63,750 bases of DNA from Candidatus Pelagibacter sp. TMED118 (GTDB lineage Bacteria; Pseudomonadota; Alphaproteobacteria; Pelagibacterales; Pelagibacteraceae), in assembly GCA_002170205.2 (NCBI GenBank), contig NHFT02000007.1, positions 13,996-77,745 of the forward strand. The letters run 5' to 3'. The stretch's first letter is position 1; each line of letters opens with the position of its first letter. Under the pieces are notes generated by a model that saw only the letters and a program-made list of their open reading frames with translations, had not been told where the DNA came from and did not search any database. Position numbers and translations under genes: made by a program. Below are positions 57,308 through 63,750 of this stretch, piece by piece.

Positions 57308-58423
57308 TTAAAATCCAGCTTTCATTGCTTCCCATTTTTCACCTAATTCTGTGCCGTTGTCAGCCCAGTATAATGGATCAACTAAGAAATAGTTTTTAGT
57401 ATTTGCTTTAGCTGTTGGCATATTTGGAACCATATTTGTTTTTCCATCTTTGTACCATGGCTCACCTTTTTCCATTACAGAAATTGATGATTTTCTCCAA
57501 GGAGCATATGCGATGTACTTAGCACTTCCAGCTAAACCCTCGGTACTTGTCATCTCTGCTAATGCCTTCATTGCGTCTGCCTCATTTGGACTACCTTTAA
57601 CTAGTACAAAATACTCGTAGTCAAGACCTTGAGCATCCCAAACTTGGACTATTTGCGCACCTTCTCCAACTGTAGCATTAAAGAATCTTCCATTCCAGCC
57701 AGTTGCCATAACAACTTCACCACTCATTAATAGTTCTGGTGGTTGAGCTCCTGCAGACCAAAATACACATCCACCTTTAGGGTCTGTGCAAAGTTTTTTA
57801 ATCTTATCCATTGCTCTTTGAACACCTTTTTCAGTTTCCAAAGCCTCATAGATTTTTGCTCCACCTTTGCCTGGTTTAACTCCATCAGCTGCTAAAGCAA
57901 TCTCAAGATTGGTTAAAGCCCCAGTGTAGATAGCTCTTTTTCCAGGGAATTTTTTTGTATTAAAAAAATCTTTTATAGTTTTTGGCTTACCTTTAACATT
58001 CTCACTGTTGTAAGCGTAATTCCAAGAATATAAAATATTCCCTACAGCACATTTAGATGGCATACCTGTGAAGAAATCTTCACTTGCTGGTGTTCCGTCT
58101 GGAGCTGGTGGAAAATCTTTATCAAAATCAAATTCAACAAATAAACCTTCATCACATCCAGTTATTGTATCCATTGCAAATACATCGATAATATCCCACG
58201 TTATTGCACCAGCTTCTTTTTGTGCTTTAATTTCTGACAATCCTCCTGAGTAGTCGACCCAATTAATGTCGATACCTAATTTTTTTGCAGTAGGATCACC
58301 ATAACCTAATTTTTGACTTTCAGTATATGCTCCACCCCAAGATGCAACGGTAACTGCATATGATGTAGAAGTTAAAGAAAGTACAAAAGAAAGGGCAAGT
58401 AAAATTTTACTTATTTTTTTCAT
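57308..58423 (-). CDS. potD: Polyamine-type ABC transporter substrate-binding protein PotD
   Basis: A 371-residue periplasmic binding protein of the PotD/PotF group. Signal peptide about 1-23 (LLALSFVLSLTSTSYA). VASWGGAYTESQKLGY, AITWDIIDVFAMD, LYSWNYAYNS and SGEVVMATGWNGRFF match the fold. It has its own promoter and a strong GGAGG ribosome site, and a terminator follows. In these genomes such proteins bind polyamines, but neighbours EutA/DoeA make another cargo possible. Confidence 0.9.
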   Translation of the reverse strand: MKKISKILLALSFVLSLTSTSYAVTVASWGGAYTESQKLGYGDPTAKKLGIDINWVDYSGGLSEIKAQKEAGAITWDIIDVFAMDTITGCDEGLFVEFDFDKDFPPAPDGTPASEDFFTGMPSKCAVGNILYSWNYAYNSENVKGKPKTIKDFFNTKKFPGKRAIYTGALTNLEIALAADGVKPGKGGAKIYEALETEKGVQRAMDKIKKLCTDPKGGCVFWSAGAQPPELLMSGEVVMATGWNGRFFNATVGEGAQIVQVWDAQGLDYEYFVLVKGSPNEADAMKALAEMTSTEGLAGSAKYIAYAPWRKSSISVMEKGEPWYKDGKTNMVPNMPTAKANTKNYFLVDPLYWADNGTELGEKWEAMKAGF

Positions 58424-58457
58424 TTATCCTCCGTTTAAACGTTTTTTATAAAATCAG

Positions 58458-58486
58458 ATTACAACAAGATAACTATTGAGAGTCAA
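58458..58486 (-). promoter_or_regulatory. Sigma-70-type promoter for potD
   Basis: On the minus strand TTGACT (58481-58486), 17 bases, then TGTAAT (58458-58463) is a near-consensus promoter. It lies in the 114-base gap between potA and potD, about 35 bases from the potD ATG. It allows potD to be made independently of eutA-doeA-potA. Confidence 0.7.
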
Positions 58487-58537
58487 CTAAGCATAAGTGT
58501 TGTATTAATTGATATATAATCGCAATTTATAGTTATT

Positions 58538-59623
58538 CTACTTTGGGTCTAACGCTCTTGCATCATAACTATTCCAACCAATATTAATATGGTTACCAAG
58601 TTTTATATCCATATTTTCCGAGCTATTAGGAACTTTTAAAATAAACTGAGAATTCCCTAATAAACTTAGTCTAACCCTTGTATGATCTCCGTGGTATATA
58701 ACTTCTTCAATTTTTCCTTTAAAGTTATTATCAAGTTTATTATTTGAATTAATTATAGCTCTTTCTGGCCTAATTGATACTGTAGTTCTGTCACCTTTAT
58801 TTTTAACAGAAACAGGATTTGCTATTATTTCACCGCCTTCGATTTTAACTTTACATCTGTCATTTGAAATTTCTGAAATCTCCCCTTTAAAGGTATTATT
58901 TTCTCCAATAAATTTGGCAACAAATGAATTGACTGGTTTTTCGTATAACTCATCTGGAGATGAGAGCTGCTGAACTTTTCCATCATTAAAAACAGCAATT
59001 CTGTTTGACATGGTAAGTGCTTCACCTTGATCGTGTGTTACATAAACAACTGTTACTCCTATGCTTTCATGAATATGTTTTATTTCATATTGCATGCTTT
59101 CTCTTAAATTTTTATCTAGTGCACCTAATGGCTCATCCATCAAAACAACTGAAGGATCAAATACCAATGCTCTTGCAACAGCTACTCTTTGCTGCTGACC
59201 TCCAGATAGTTGACCTGGCATCCTATTTTCAAAACCAGATAACGATACCATTGATAACGCTTTTTCAATTTTTTTATCTGCGTCATCTTTTGAAATTTTC
59301 CTTACTCTTAGAGGAAAAGCTAAATTTTCATATACTGTCATATGTGGAAATAATGCATAGTTTTGAAAAACCATACCAATGCCTCTTTTATGAGGAGGTA
59401 TATTTGATATCGGATTTTTATCTAAGTAAATTTCTCCATTAGTTGGAGTCTCAAATCCAGCTAACATCATTAAACATGTAGTTTTGCCTGATCCGGAGGG
59501 TCCAAGCATAGTAATAAATTCCCCCTCTGAAATATCTAAATTTAAATCTTTTACTACTAAAACTTTTCCATCGTAACTTTTGTCTACTTTTTCAAACTTT
59601 ACAAACTCTTTATTATTCGGCAT
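58538..59623 (-). CDS. potA: Polyamine-type ABC transporter ATPase PotA
   Basis: A 361-residue ABC ATPase with C-terminal TOBE domain (about 240-361). Walker A GPSGSGKTT (about 41-49), the Q-loop MVFQNYALFPHMTV, the signature LSGGQQQRVAVARAL, Walker B VLMDEPLGALD and TVVYVTHDQGEA are all intact. It powers PotB/PotC. It lies 38 bases after doeA on the same strand, likely in one transcript with eutA-doeA. Confidence 0.96.
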   Translation of the reverse strand: MPNNKEFVKFEKVDKSYDGKVLVVKDLNLDISEGEFITMLGPSGSGKTTCLMMLAGFETPTNGEIYLDKNPISNIPPHKRGIGMVFQNYALFPHMTVYENLAFPLRVRKISKDDADKKIEKALSMVSLSGFENRMPGQLSGGQQQRVAVARALVFDPSVVLMDEPLGALDKNLRESMQYEIKHIHESIGVTVVYVTHDQGEALTMSNRIAVFNDGKVQQLSSPDELYEKPVNSFVAKFIGENNTFKGEISEISNDRCKVKIEGGEIIANPVSVKNKGDRTTVSIRPERAIINSNNKLDNNFKGKIEEVIYHGDHTRVRLSLLGNSQFILKVPNSSENMDIKLGNHINIGWNSYDARALDPK

Positions 59624-59661
59624 GAGTATGTTTTAAAACATTTGTGAAGAATATTTTCAAG

Positions 59662-60828
59662 CTATTTTATATGAAGTTCTTTGGGGAAATTATTAAATAA
59701 TTCATTTCCGCTCTCAGTAACTCGTATTGATTCTGATGCTTCTACTCCCCAGTCTCCAAATTGCATTACTGCTATCATGTGAAATGTGACATTGGGTTTT
59801 AGTTCAGTCATATCACCTTTATAAATATTAAGTGTATGTTCTCCCCAGTCTGGAGGATATCCTATTCCAATTGAATATCCAGTTCTAGACTCTTTATTTA
59901 TTTTATATTTATCTAATACTTTCCAAAATTCACTTGCAACTTTGTCAGCTAAGTTACCCGGTTTAATAGCATCTATACCAGCATTTAATGCCTCAATTGT
60001 TGCGCTCATTGCATCAACTTTTTTTTGCTCTGGTTTTCCTAGTTGGATTGTTCTTGCAAGTGGTGCATGATATCTTTTTACACATCCAGATATTTCAATA
60101 ATTGTAGATTCTCCCTCTTTAAACTTATCTTGCGTGGCTGTTAGATGGGATGCTGATGTTCCTGGTCCTGTAGGAAGCAATGTTGTAATGCTTGCATATT
60201 CACCTCCAACTTTTTCAGTGCCATAAAATAAAGATTTTTGGATTTCCCCGACAGCATCGCATTGTCTCACACCTCTATCTATAACTTTCATTGCAGTGTT
60301 CATTGCTTTTTCAGTAATTAATGCAGCTGACTTCATATAGTTAATCTCTGCATCAGATTTAATAAACCTTACCCAATTAACTAACCTGTTAGAGTCTTTA
60401 ATTGTAGCATTTGGCAAACCTTGTTTTAATTTTTCATAGCAAAATGCTGTAAAGTAATGAGAATCCATTTCAAGACCGATTGAAATTTTGTCCCATTTTT
60501 TTTTTTTTATTATCTCAACTAAATAGTCGTAGGGGTGTCTTGGCCACTTATGGATATAATTTTCATTATAAACAATTATATTTTCTTTTTTTAAATAAGT
60601 TTTAATATAAGCGCCACCCGCATCTTGAGCTCTAACAAAACAGAGAGGTTCGTCAAGTTCTGCATGCACCAAAACACATTGTGCATAATAAAATGACCAC
60701 GCATCATATCCTGTAAGATAGTACATATTTGCGGTATCCTGTGATATAAGAAGATCTATACCTTTATCTTGCATTGATTTTTTGACGTTGCTTAATCTTT
60801 TCTTGAATTCTTGTTTTGTAAAACTCAT
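59662..60828 (-). CDS. doeA: Ectoine hydrolase-like protein DoeA (EutD), M24 fold
   Basis: A 388-residue pita-bread fold protein of the creatinase/M24 family. It follows DoeA/EutD in GYDAWSFYYAQCVL, LPTGPGTSASHLTATQDKF, IIEISGCVKRYHAPLARTIQLGKP and TGYSIGIGYPPDWGEHTLN. The metal-binding Asp residues of true M24 peptidases are replaced (Glu/His region), as in EutD and creatinase, so it is not an aminopeptidase. DoeA opens the ectoine ring to N-acetyl-diaminobutyrate. Its start is next to the EutA stop. Ectoine as substrate is the best guess, but doeB, eutB and eutC are absent here. Confidence 0.85.
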   Translation of the reverse strand: MSFTKQEFKKRLSNVKKSMQDKGIDLLISQDTANMYYLTGYDAWSFYYAQCVLVHAELDEPLCFVRAQDAGGAYIKTYLKKENIIVYNENYIHKWPRHPYDYLVEIIKKKKWDKISIGLEMDSHYFTAFCYEKLKQGLPNATIKDSNRLVNWVRFIKSDAEINYMKSAALITEKAMNTAMKVIDRGVRQCDAVGEIQKSLFYGTEKVGGEYASITTLLPTGPGTSASHLTATQDKFKEGESTIIEISGCVKRYHAPLARTIQLGKPEQKKVDAMSATIEALNAGIDAIKPGNLADKVASEFWKVLDKYKINKESRTGYSIGIGYPPDWGEHTLNIYKGDMTELKPNVTFHMIAVMQFGDWGVEASESIRVTESGNELFNNFPKELHIK

Positions 60829-61575
60829 TTAAATTGACCTTAATAATTTTCCAAAACCTTTAATTTTATTTTTAATACCCACATTAACAAGTGTGTCCCA
60901 AATGAGAGTTTGATTACTTGAGAAAACTAATATATCTAATTTTTTTTCAAGTTTGTCTAAAATTGATAATGCAGGTAACGCAGTACATGAAATAAATAAA
61001 GCTTGGGCACCATTAAGTCTCATTTTACATAATGATTTAAATAAATGTTTATTATTCACTTTTCCAATTTTAATGTCTGAGGATATATCAAAATGAGAGT
61101 TAGAGGTTACGGTAAATTTATTTTTTTCAAAAAATTCTACCACCTCGTTATTTAGTTTTTTCGGGTAAGGTGTAAAAATAGCTATTTTTCTTATTTTAAA
61201 CTTGTTTAAAGCATTAATAGTCGACGTGCTAGGAGTTGTTAACTTTGAATTAGGTTTTGCTTTTTGTATTTTTTTTTTTATAGAACTATATCCTACAGCA
61301 ATAGTTCCGGAAGTGCATGCATACGCAACACAATTAATTTTTTCACCTGGTAAAATATCTCTTGTTACTTTGGTAATATTTTTCGACATTCTAATTAAAT
61401 TTTTTTTATTTAATGGATTGTAGCATTCTATTCGGTTAACAAATAAATCTATGTTCTTGTTCTTTATTACGCTTTGGAAATCTTTTTCAATAATATAGTC
61501 ACTAGCCAAAGCTATAAGACCAATTTTTGGTGAAGTGCAACGATTAAAAATTGGCTTAATTTTATTATATTTCAT
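60829..61575 (-). CDS. eutA: EutA-like Asp/Glu racemase-superfamily protein
   Basis: A 248-residue protein of the arylmalonate decarboxylase/maleate isomerase group of the Asp/Glu racemase superfamily, matching EutA of ectoine operons. The two active-site cysteines are in AYACTSGTIAVGYSS (about residue 89) and LFISCTALPALSI (about 193), with TPSTSTINALNKFKIRKIAIFTPYP between. In known systems eutA lies with doeA and has no firmly established reaction. Here it is the first gene of the eutA-doeA-pot run, with no gap to doeA. Confidence 0.83.
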   Translation of the reverse strand: MKYNKIKPIFNRCTSPKIGLIALASDYIIEKDFQSVIKNKNIDLFVNRIECYNPLNKKNLIRMSKNITKVTRDILPGEKINCVAYACTSGTIAVGYSSIKKKIQKAKPNSKLTTPSTSTINALNKFKIRKIAIFTPYPKKLNNEVVEFFEKNKFTVTSNSHFDISSDIKIGKVNNKHLFKSLCKMRLNGAQALFISCTALPALSILDKLEKKLDILVFSSNQTLIWDTLVNVGIKNKIKGFGKLLRSI

Positions 61576-61716
61576 ATATCCTAAATTTTAATATACATTA
61601 CTTAATAACAACTTAAACTTTTTCTCTCAGTAATTTGCGGTTTATTTACTATTGAATTTACCTACCAATAGGATTTAAAATTAAATTTATAAAATATTAA
61701 TAATTAAAGGGAAAAT
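61576..61716. other. Divergent spacer between eutA and livK
   Basis: This 141-base AT-rich spacer must carry both promoters. I see only weak candidates, such as a TTGAAT followed after 17 bases by TTAAAA before livK, and a short CCTA-N4-TAGG palindrome. Neither is convincing, and no ORF or riboswitch is apparent. Confidence 0.4.
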
Positions 61717-62907
61717 ATGAAAAAATTAATTACCGCTATGTTTATTTTTGTATCATGCTTTGCTAATAAGGCATTTTCTGATGGACATGCAATTAAAATG
61801 GGAATTATATTAGGATTTACTGGTCCTATTGAATCTTTAACTCCTGCAATGGCTGCCTCAGCTGAACTTGCTTTTAATGAAGCTTCTAAGTCAGGTAAAC
61901 TATTAGGTGGGAAATCTATTATGGTTGAAAGAGCGGATAGTACCTGTGTAGATTCTGCAGCCGCAACAACTGCAGCTGAAGGATTAATAAACAACGGTGT
62001 TTTAGCAATAATGGGAGCTGATTGTTCGGGAGTTACTGGTGCGATAGCAACTAATGTAGCAGTACCTAAAGGTGTTGTTATGATTTCACCATCAGCGACT
62101 TCTCCTGGTTTAACTGATCTTAATGATAAGGGATATTTTTTTAGAACTGCACCATCAGATGCAAGAGGTGGTCAAATTTTAGCAGATATTACTAAAGATA
62201 GAAAAGTAAAAACTATTGCCGTAACACACACAAATAATGATTACGGTAAAGGATTGGCTGATGTATACGTCGCTGCCGTTAAGGAACATGGTATTAATGT
62301 AACAGCTGTAACAGCGCACGAAGAAGGCAAAGGTGACTACGGTGCAGAAGTTGCTACACTTGCATCTGCGGGCGGAGACGCATTAGCTGTACTAGGTTAT
62401 TTAGATCAAGCAGGTGGAATGATAATTCAAGGTTCTTTAGACTCTGGATCGTTTGATACTTTTGTTTTATCAGATGGAATGATAGGAGATTCTTTAACTG
62501 ACAGATTTGGAAAAGAGTTGAACAAATCATTTGGGTCTTTACCAGGTTCAACTGGAAAAGGTGCAGGTAAATTTGCAGATGTAGCAAAAGCAGCAGGAAT
62601 TGACTCTTCTGGACCTTACACAGGAGAGTCCTATGATGCTGCAGCTTTAATAACACTTGCAATGCAAGCTGGCGGAAAAGGTGACAGGGCAACAATTCAA
62701 GCTAATGTCATGGATGTTGCAAATGCACCAGGTAAAAAAATCTACCCAGGTGAGCTAGAAAAAGCGCTGGACCTATTAGCCAAAGGTAAATCTGTAAATT
62801 ATGAGGGAGCAACTGGAGTAGAATTTACTGATGTTGGAGAAGCTTTTGGATCATTTTTAGAAAAAGAGATAAAAGGCGGAAAGTTTAAAACCAAAAAACA
62901 AAGATAA
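61717..62907 (+). CDS. livK: Branched-chain amino-acid-type ABC transporter substrate-binding protein
   Basis: A 396-residue type I periplasmic binding protein. Signal peptide about 1-22 (ITAMFIFVSCFANKAFS). The LivK fold shows IKMGIILGFTGPIESLTPAMAASAELAFNEAS, MGADCSGVTGAIATNVAVPKGVVMISPSATSPGLTD, FFRTAPSDARGGQ and AVTHTNNDYGKGLADVY. Ligand may be a branched-chain or other amino acid. It has an AAAGGG ribosome site and ends at a strong terminator; the permease gene livM runs convergently. Confidence 0.93.
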   Translation: MKKLITAMFIFVSCFANKAFSDGHAIKMGIILGFTGPIESLTPAMAASAELAFNEASKSGKLLGGKSIMVERADSTCVDSAAATTAAEGLINNGVLAIMGADCSGVTGAIATNVAVPKGVVMISPSATSPGLTDLNDKGYFFRTAPSDARGGQILADITKDRKVKTIAVTHTNNDYGKGLADVYVAAVKEHGINVTAVTAHEEGKGDYGAEVATLASAGGDALAVLGYLDQAGGMIIQGSLDSGSFDTFVLSDGMIGDSLTDRFGKELNKSFGSLPGSTGKGAGKFADVAKAAGIDSSGPYTGESYDAAALITLAMQAGGKGDRATIQANVMDVANAPGKKIYPGELEKALDLLAKGKSVNYEGATGVEFTDVGEAFGSFLEKEIKGGKFKTKKQR

Positions 62908-62918
62908 TTAAATATTAT

Positions 62919-62945
62919 AAAGCCCTGATCTATTATCAGGGCTTT
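62919..62945. terminator. Bidirectional terminator between livK and the convergent livM-side genes
   Basis: AAAGCCCTGAT, a 5-base loop and ATCAGGGCTTT form a perfect 11-bp stem followed by GTTTAAA on the plus strand and by TATAATATTT on the other strand. It ends livK 12 bases after the stop codon and lies just beyond the 22-codon ORF on the minus strand, so it can serve both directions. Confidence 0.85.
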
Positions 62946-62947
62946 GT

Positions 62948-63016
62948 TTAAAATAAATACTTATCGGCTAAGTACATGAATATTCCAAATGCAAATCCTA
63001 ATAATATGTAATACAT
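62948..63016 (-). CDS. 22-codon membrane micro-ORF
   Basis: A minus-strand ORF of 22 codons begins with an ATG directly after the TAA of the thioredoxin-like gene (TAAATG) and ends 3 bases before the shared terminator. Its product is one hydrophobic segment (LLGFAFGIFMYLA) with DKY near the end, which would span the membrane once. The tight placement suggests reinitiation. It could be noise; there is no ribosome site beyond that of the upstream gene. Confidence 0.4.
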   Translation of the reverse strand: MYYILLGFAFGIFMYLADKYLF

Positions 63017-63388
63017 TTAAGTAAAATTACTTATAGCTTTATATATTTCTTTCTCCGTAGTTTCACCTATGCTTCTATATACTTCCTTATTATCTTTAAA
63101 AATTAAAAGTGTGCTTTGATATTGTACGTTAAACATATTAGAAATTGCTTTGTTTGTAACGTCGAAGGAGAAGTATTCAATGTTATTGAAATCATTCTTT
63201 GCTTTATTTAAAACCTTCATTTGACTTGCGCAAGAGTAACAATATTTGATCCAAGAACTAACAATTACGACTTTTCCCTCAAGCTGAGCCTTTTTAAATA
63301 GCTCATTATTAAATGTTGTTTCTTTTTCCATAGCTAATGAATGGAATGGTATAAGTATAAACAAAATTATTGATAATTTTTTTAACAT
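63017..63388 (-). CDS. Periplasmic thioredoxin-like protein
   Basis: A 123-residue protein with a signal peptide (about 1-19, LSIILFILIPFHSLA) and a short thioredoxin fold. The redox motif CYSC lies in SWIKYCYSCASQMKVL, then FNNIEYFSFDV and YQSTLLIFKDNKEVYRSIG follow, the latter taking the place of the cis-Pro loop (no clear cis-proline). It may reduce or protect disulfides in the periplasm. It is read with livM, 2 bases downstream of its stop. Confidence 0.8.
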   Translation of the reverse strand: MLKKLSIILFILIPFHSLAMEKETTFNNELFKKAQLEGKVVIVSSWIKYCYSCASQMKVLNKAKNDFNNIEYFSFDVTNKAISNMFNVQYQSTLLIFKDNKEVYRSIGETTEKEIYKAISNFT

Positions 63389-63390
63389 AT

Positions 63391-63750
63391 TTAATGTTTT
63401 ACTATTTTTTCTGGAATAATGCCCTGCGGTCTATAGCGCATAATAATTAACAACGCTATCCCAATAATTAAAAATCTGAAATAGGGAGCACTATTTATTA
63501 AATGAATCTTCAAATCATTTGTTTCTGGTAGGTTAACAGTAAGTAGATTTATCAAAAATAAAGAGATTGGCGCAGCTTGAACCCATAGAAACCAAACAGA
63601 AAAACCGCCTAAAATTGCACCAAAATTATTCCCTGTTCCGCCTACTATAACCATGACCCAAATAACAAATGTATACCTCATTGGTCTGTAACTTCCAGGA
63701 GTGAATAAACCATCATTTGTTACCATCATTGCTCCTGCTATACCAACTAT
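63391..63750 (-). CDS. livM: Branched-chain amino-acid ABC transporter permease LivM, 5' end cut
   Basis: The last 119 codons of a LivM-type permease, open through the right edge of the window. IVGIAGAMMV and YTFVIWVMVIVGGTGNNFGAILGG (the conserved LivM EAA-like loop region) are followed by a final helix (FRFLIIGIALLIIMRYRPQG) and the IIPEKIV tail, as in the family. It should work with LivH, LivF/G and a LivK-type binding protein; livK is just across the terminator on the other strand. Confidence 0.9.
   Translation of the reverse strand: MVGIAGAMMVTNDGLFTPGSYRPMRYTFVIWVMVIVGGTGNNFGAILGGFSVWFLWVQAAPISLFLINLLTVNLPETNDLKIHLINSAPYFRFLIIGIALLIIMRYRPQGIIPEKIVKH

Noticed and set aside
61576..61716. 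CCTA-N4-TAGG palindrome before livK
   Set aside because: Four-base arms in AT-rich DNA are expected by chance, and no promoter is positioned clearly relative to it.
1..63750. tRNA, rRNA, CRISPR, insertion sequences or prophage
   Set aside because: Gaps are too short and none folds like a tRNA; no regularly spaced repeats, transposase, integrase or terminal inverted repeats were seen.

Overview
The window is about 30% GC and extremely compact. Genes mostly abut or overlap by 4 to 14 bases, and no gap exceeds about 180 bases. Together with the gene content (glycine betaine and polyamine-type transporters, a DmdA-like tetrahydrofolate-dependent methyltransferase, formate-THF ligase, a SUF-only Fe-S operon and an ectoine hydrolase homologue) this points to a streamlined marine alphaproteobacterium of the SAR11/Pelagibacterales type. 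That placement comes from gene content and base composition, not from a database search. I saw no rRNA, tRNA, CRISPR array, insertion sequence or prophage.

Layout. 1-4 kb: the end of an aldehyde dehydrogenase (cut by the window edge), a homocysteine S-methyltransferase, an EamA exporter and a YbaK-type deacylase. 4-5.4 kb: glnA. 5.4-11.6 kb (minus): an eight-gene operon iscR-sufB-C-D-S-U-T-A, whose promoter contains a near-consensus IscR box. 11.7-16.4 kb: hydrolase, anmK, tyrS, CoA-binding protein, crotonase and a small nucleotidyltransferase. 16.4-20 kb (minus): an accessory-looking stretch with an 826-residue putative autotransporter, an APS-kinase-like P-loop protein and a methyltransferase. 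20.1-24.8 kb (plus): a betaine-uptake/one-carbon module (proX, proW, an MTHFR-like reductase, a DmdA/GcvT-family methyltransferase and a YIP1 membrane protein). 25-29 kb: purE-purK, a SRAP protein, a GNAT, a lipoprotein and a methyltransferase-like protein. 29.3-31 kb: fhs. 31-36.4 kb (minus): glpK-gpsA-amidotransferase-gshA-gshB. 36.5-45.7 kb: diaminopropionate ammonia-lyase, conserved unknowns, bamB with its YfgM-like partner, aconitase, a LysE exporter, csaA and argE. 45.7-51.5 kb (minus): a small membrane protein, membrane dipeptidase, a large unknown with an apparent frameshift, a DUF3726-like protein, a ureohydrolase and an aldehyde dehydrogenase. 51.5-52.9 kb: a secreted HExxH protein and an anchored cyclophilin. 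52.9-61.6 kb (minus): eutA-doeA-potA-potD-potB-potC and a FadN-like beta-oxidation protein. 61.7 kb to the end: livK and, convergent with it, livM (cut), a thioredoxin-like protein and a 22-codon ORF, with a shared bidirectional terminator.

How the genes work together. Several modules import and dismantle nitrogen- or methyl-rich osmolytes. ProXW could bring in a methylated compound whose methyl group passes to THF through the DmdA-like enzyme, is oxidised by the MTHFR-like protein, and finally leaves by way of Fhs. The Pot-type transporter sits with EutA/DoeA homologues. The ureohydrolase and aldehyde dehydrogenase fit guanidino or amine compound breakdown. The solute-binding protein genes proX and potD are each followed by a strong hairpin inside the operon. 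potD also has its own good promoter, so the binding proteins are probably made in excess over the membrane parts.

The most interesting points are the DmdA-like/MTHFR-like pair behind a betaine transporter, the IscR box on the suf promoter, the frameshift that hides the true C-terminus of the large unknown near 48.8 kb, the propeller-Ig-barrel surface protein, the EutA/DoeA/Pot operon, and two or three very small ORFs.
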